9,200 bases of DNA from an uncultured Bacteroides sp. (GTDB lineage Bacteria > Bacteroidota > Bacteroidia > Bacteroidales > Bacteroidaceae), in the NCBI GenBank assembly GCA_900557355.1, contig USSR01000233.1, forward strand, positions 1-9,200. The letters run 5' to 3'. This document shows positions 7,119-9,200 of the stretch, piece after piece. Position numbers and translations under genes: made by a program. Numbering within the stretch: the first letter of the stretch is position 1; each line of letters starts with the position of its first letter. The notes under the pieces were generated by a model. The model did not search any database. It was given only the letters and a program-made list of their open reading frames with translations, and had not been told where the DNA came from.

Positions 7119-7816
7119 AAACTTATATCTATAGTACAGCTGTTGAAACGGCACGAGCTCTTATCAAACACATCATAAGCCTGATGGAGGCAGAGCCGCA
7201 AAAGATTTTCCACATAGCATTCAGCGGAGGCAGTACGCCTTCGCTCATGTTCGATTTGTGGGCGGATGAGTTCAAGGATGTCACTCCCTGGTTGCGTATG
7301 CGCATCTATTGGGTGGATGAACGTTGTGTACCTGCCGAAGATTCGGAGAGTAATTATGGCACTATGCAGCGTTTGCTACTTGAAAAAGTCCATATGCCGG
7401 AAGAATATATTTTTCCTATTGACGGAAACAATCGTCCCGACGATGAGGCGAAGCGTTATTCCAGTGTAGTGCGTTGCCATGCCTCTCTTTGGCATGGATT
7501 CCCAGCTCTCGACATCGTGTTGCTCGGTGCAGGCGAAGATGGGCATACCTCGTCTATTTTTCCTGGACAGGAGCATTTACTTTCTTCCTTTCATCCTTAT
7601 GAGGTGAGTGTGAATCCTTACAACGGTCAGAAGCGTATTGCTATGACCGGCTGTCTGTTATTCAATGCCAAGCAACTGATCTTCTTCGTTACAGGCAAAA
7701 ATAAGGCTAATGTCGTACAAGATATTCTGGATTCGGGTGATACCGGTCCGGCTGCCTACGTAGCCCATCATGCATGGAATGTAGAAATATTTATGGATGA
7801 GCTAGCAAAACCTTAG
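7115..7816 (+). CDS. pgl: 6-phosphogluconolactonase (DevB/SOL type)
   Basis: A 233-residue member of the glucosamine-6-phosphate isomerase/6-phosphogluconolactonase fold that hydrolyses 6-phospho-D-glucono-1,5-lactone to 6-phosphogluconate, linking Zwf to Gnd. The phosphate-binding FSGGSTPS (36-43) is followed by IYWVDERCVP (64-73) with the family DER, SNYG (79-82), and the catalytic-site motif GAGEDGHTSSIFPG (138-151) with H144. The length is normal for the DevB type and unlike the YbhE-type propeller lactonase of E. coli. The ATG shares four bases with the zwf stop, typical of tight operons. The last codons are part of a hairpin that probably ends the transcript. The neighbours make lactonase far more likely than an amino-sugar isomerase. 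Confidence 0.95.
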   Translation: MKTYIYSTAVETARALIKHIISLMEAEPQKIFHIAFSGGSTPSLMFDLWADEFKDVTPWLRMRIYWVDERCVPAEDSESNYGTMQRLLLEKVHMPEEYIFPIDGNNRPDDEAKRYSSVVRCHASLWHGFPALDIVLLGAGEDGHTSSIFPGQEHLLSSFHPYEVSVNPYNGQKRIAMTGCLLFNAKQLIFFVTGKNKANVVQDILDSGDTGPAAYVAHHAWNVEIFMDELAKP

Positions 7817-7827
7817 CCCATCCATAA
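7791..7827. terminator. Bidirectional hairpin at the pgl stop codon
   Basis: TTATGGATG (7791-7799) pairs perfectly with CATCCATAA (7819-7827). After one mismatch GCTA (7801-7804) pairs with TAGC (7814-7817), leaving a 9-base loop. The structure contains the last pgl codons and the TAG stop (7814-7816). It lies between two convergent genes whose ends are only 36 bases apart. Neither side has a strong T tract, so termination is inferred from position and stem strength. Confidence 0.55.
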
Positions 7828-7852
7828 AAGCAATTATTGAGAGAGTGATCTA

Positions 7853-8896
7853 TTAGTTGGATGTTCCGCTTTCGAGGATGCTGACGATGGAGAACAGTGT
7901 GAAACAGATGCCACCTAATCCGGCCAATACACGAGCAGGGACAAAGTAAACATCGTCCAGTGTCGCCATTTCAAACATAAAAGCAGATAAGAAAAGGCAG
8001 GTCAGTGCAGTGAGTACTGGAATAAGCGGAATGCGATTCGCCAGTTTGAAGACATTCCGCCAGATAACTGCTAGCAGGATCACTTTACTGGAAATGCTGT
8101 AACAAACTAAACCCAGACCTATCATTATATATCCGATGGAGGACTTATCAGGATCAATGTCAGTCAGTATCCAAAGTCCCCAGAGGATACTAAGTGTACC
8201 CATTGCCAATACAAGGGCAGGCCACCATTTCCGTTCTGAACCGGCATAAGTGTTCCGTATCTGGCGTGATATGGTAGCTACAAGTGCCACTAAGCTGGTG
8301 CATATGCAAGCTAATCCTGCCATAACATGTCCGGCTACGAAATAAGCAATATGAGTGCTGCTTTGTCCTAATAGCCAGAAAGTCCATACCCATGTAATTA
8401 CAGCAAAGATGACTGCAAGAATAATCAGTGCATCTCCCTGTGCAGATGAGAAAGCTTTTGCCGGTACGGTATGATCCGTTCGTTTTGAGTTTTGCGGGAT
8501 TAGAGTGAAACGGGTGGATGCAGTGGCAGTGGTAGCTACGCAGGCTGTGATAAATGCTACTCCACAGATGACGTGCCCTGCTACGAAATGGGCGGCAGTA
8601 ATACCGTCATTTATATAAGTCATTCCGCCAATGAAACATACGATTGCAGCCAGATAGCCTAGGATAGGCAATACGTATTTTGCCGCAGTGCTGTATGTGT
8701 GGATGAGTTGCCGAATGATGGTAGCTGCAGTAGCAAACAATGCAATACATATCATTCCTAATGAAAATACTACGGGCCCGGCAACAAATCGGTTTACGTC
8801 CGTCCCCATGTCGAGCACAAAGGCTCCGTAGCCAAAACAGAAGAGAGCCATCAGCAGTGGGATAGCCCTGAAAAGGATACTAATACCGTAATTCAT
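7853..8896 (-). CDS. YhiM-like inner membrane protein (DUF2776 family)
   Basis: A 347-residue, very hydrophobic protein that matches E. coli YhiM (about 350 residues) along its length as I recall that sequence. Shared features include the start with a hydrophobic IPLLMAL stretch, the repeated FVAGHV motifs, LANRIPLIPV (285-294) and the C-terminal FTLFSIVSILE (332-342). About ten transmembrane helices are visible, arranged as five two-helix units. Each unit has a conserved FVAGxV...GL..IC segment, at 37-50, 104-119, 186-199, a degenerate copy near 253-265, and 318-331. There is no signal peptide and no recognisable catalytic site. E. coli YhiM has been linked to survival in acid, but its molecular activity is not defined, so I give none here. 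The gene stands alone, convergent with pgl and divergent from the hydrolase at 9065. I found no consensus promoter upstream of its ATG. Confidence 0.85.
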   Translation of the reverse strand: MNYGISILFRAIPLLMALFCFGYGAFVLDMGTDVNRFVAGPVVFSLGMICIALFATAATIIRQLIHTYSTAAKYVLPILGYLAAIVCFIGGMTYINDGITAAHFVAGHVICGVAFITACVATTATASTRFTLIPQNSKRTDHTVPAKAFSSAQGDALIILAVIFAVITWVWTFWLLGQSSTHIAYFVAGHVMAGLACICTSLVALVATISRQIRNTYAGSERKWWPALVLAMGTLSILWGLWILTDIDPDKSSIGYIMIGLGLVCYSISSKVILLAVIWRNVFKLANRIPLIPVLTALTCLFLSAFMFEMATLDDVYFVPARVLAGLGGICFTLFSIVSILESGTSN

Positions 8897-9005
8897 AACT
8901 ATTATCGTTTTTAAGTTTCTCCTTCCAACAGCATTTCTTGTACTTTGTTTTTATTTTTAATATTTATTTATTTCCGGAAGACAATCTCCCGACTCTTTTC
9001 AGAAC

Positions 9006-9036
9006 TTTGTAGTCTGTGCTTTTGTTAGTATTTATA
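9006..9036 (+). promoter_or_regulatory. Possible promoter of the right-edge hydrolase gene
   Basis: TTTG (9006-9009) is followed after 19 bases by TATTTATA (9029-9036), which keeps the TA and six of eight positions of TAnnTTTG. It would place the transcript start about 20 bases before the ATG at 9065. The -7 element is weak and lies inside the inverted repeat at 9022-9047. Confidence 0.35.
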
Positions 9037-9047
9037 CTTACTAACAA
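9022..9047. promoter_or_regulatory. Inverted repeat, candidate operator upstream of the hydrolase gene
   Basis: TTGTTAGTA (9022-9030) and TACTAACAA (9039-9047) are perfect 9-base inverted arms around 8 bases. The repeat overlaps the proposed -7 element and ends 17 bases before the ATG at 9065. It could be bound by a dimeric regulator or form a leader hairpin. It lies about 125 bases from the divergent YhiM-like start. Confidence 0.45.
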
Positions 9048-9064
9048 CTTAATATCGGATAATT

Positions 9065-9200
9065 ATGTGTAAGACAAATGTATTTCTAATCACAGTACTT
9101 GTGATTATATTCTCAGTAATATCTCAAGAACGTCTAAAAGCTTGTACGCGTGTAGTTTATCAAGGAAGCAAAGATATGGTGATAACAGGTCGTACCATCA
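9065..9200 (+). CDS. Choloylglycine hydrolase/penicillin V acylase-family protein, N-terminal part
   Basis: Partial gene: 45 complete codons to the right edge. A hydrophobic export signal (residues 5-20, VFLITVLVIIFSVISQ) is followed by KACTRVVYQGSKDMVITGRT. In this N-terminal-nucleophile family, maturation exposes the Cys (here C27) as the catalytic nucleophile, and the segment CTR-VY-G----V-TGRT is characteristic of secreted Bacteroides members. Family enzymes hydrolyse linear amides such as conjugated bile salts or penicillin V; the substrate cannot be told from 45 residues. The LKAC context also faintly resembles a lipobox, but the family match explains the Cys better. Oddly, the position 19 residues after the Cys, normally Asp, has a codon that starts with A and so cannot encode Asp. 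Confidence 0.8.
   Translation, partial: MCKTNVFLITVLVIIFSVISQERLKACTRVVYQGSKDMVITGRTI

Noticed and set aside
7477..7497. CCATGCC/GGCATGG inverted repeat inside pgl
   Set aside because: A 7-bp stem with a 7-base loop is expected about once by chance in a window this long, and it lies within a normal coding stretch.
8869..8926. Shine-Dalgarno-like AAGGAG upstream of the YhiM-like gene
   Set aside because: It lies more than 20 bases from the ATG at 8896 with no nearer start codon, too far to act in initiation.
1..9200. A hidden defence, mobile or otherwise new multi-gene system
   Set aside because: Every stretch longer than about 170 bases is accounted for by recognised metabolic, transport or membrane genes. 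No integrase, transposase, repeat array, tRNA or attachment site was seen.

Overview
The window reads as an ordinary chromosomal segment of a Bacteroides-type gut anaerobe. Three things point there. The promoters match the Bacteroidota housekeeping consensus (TTTG, 19-bp spacer, TAnnTTTG). The start codons are preceded by A/T-rich sequence with no Shine-Dalgarno motif. The gene set (Gmd/Fcl GDP-fucose synthesis, the gnd-zwf-pgl cluster, a DUF2776/YhiM-like protein and a secreted choloylglycine-hydrolase-type enzyme) is one I associate with Bacteroides. I cannot name the species.

Layout: Bases 1-384 (minus strand) hold the first 128 codons of an acyl-CoA synthetase that runs off the left edge, with a clear promoter upstream. 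Bases 528-2702 (minus) are a gmd-fcl operon that makes GDP-L-fucose. It is closed by a strong hairpin after fcl and driven by a promoter in front of gmd. Bases 2776-3962 (minus) encode a DAACS-family sodium/carboxylate or amino-acid symporter. Its frame is broken by a garbled 32-bp near-duplication with a nine-base C tract, most likely a sequence or assembly error. Bases 4090-7816 (plus) are the oxidative pentose-phosphate cluster gnd-zwf-pgl. A 16-bp perfect palindrome lies between gnd and zwf, and zwf and pgl overlap by an ATGA. A bidirectional hairpin at the pgl stop separates it from a convergent ten-TM protein of the YhiM/DUF2776 family (7853-8896, minus). After a 168-bp divergent intergenic region, a secreted N-terminal-nucleophile amide hydrolase (bile-salt hydrolase/penicillin V acylase family) starts at 9065 (plus) and runs off the right edge.

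How the genes work together: Zwf, Pgl and Gnd carry glucose-6-phosphate to ribulose-5-phosphate and yield reduced pyridine nucleotide. Fcl consumes NADPH when it converts the Gmd product to GDP-L-fucose, which Bacteroides uses for capsule and glycoprotein fucosylation. The other genes show no obvious functional link to these two pathways.

I see no CRISPR array, RNA gene, insertion sequence, phage or defence system, and no convincing undescribed system. The points most worth a second look are the broken symporter frame, the missing Asp codon next to the nucleophile in the right-edge hydrolase, a Cys/His cluster in Zwf, the five-fold internal repeat of the YhiM-like protein, and several inverted repeats in promoter or intergenic positions.
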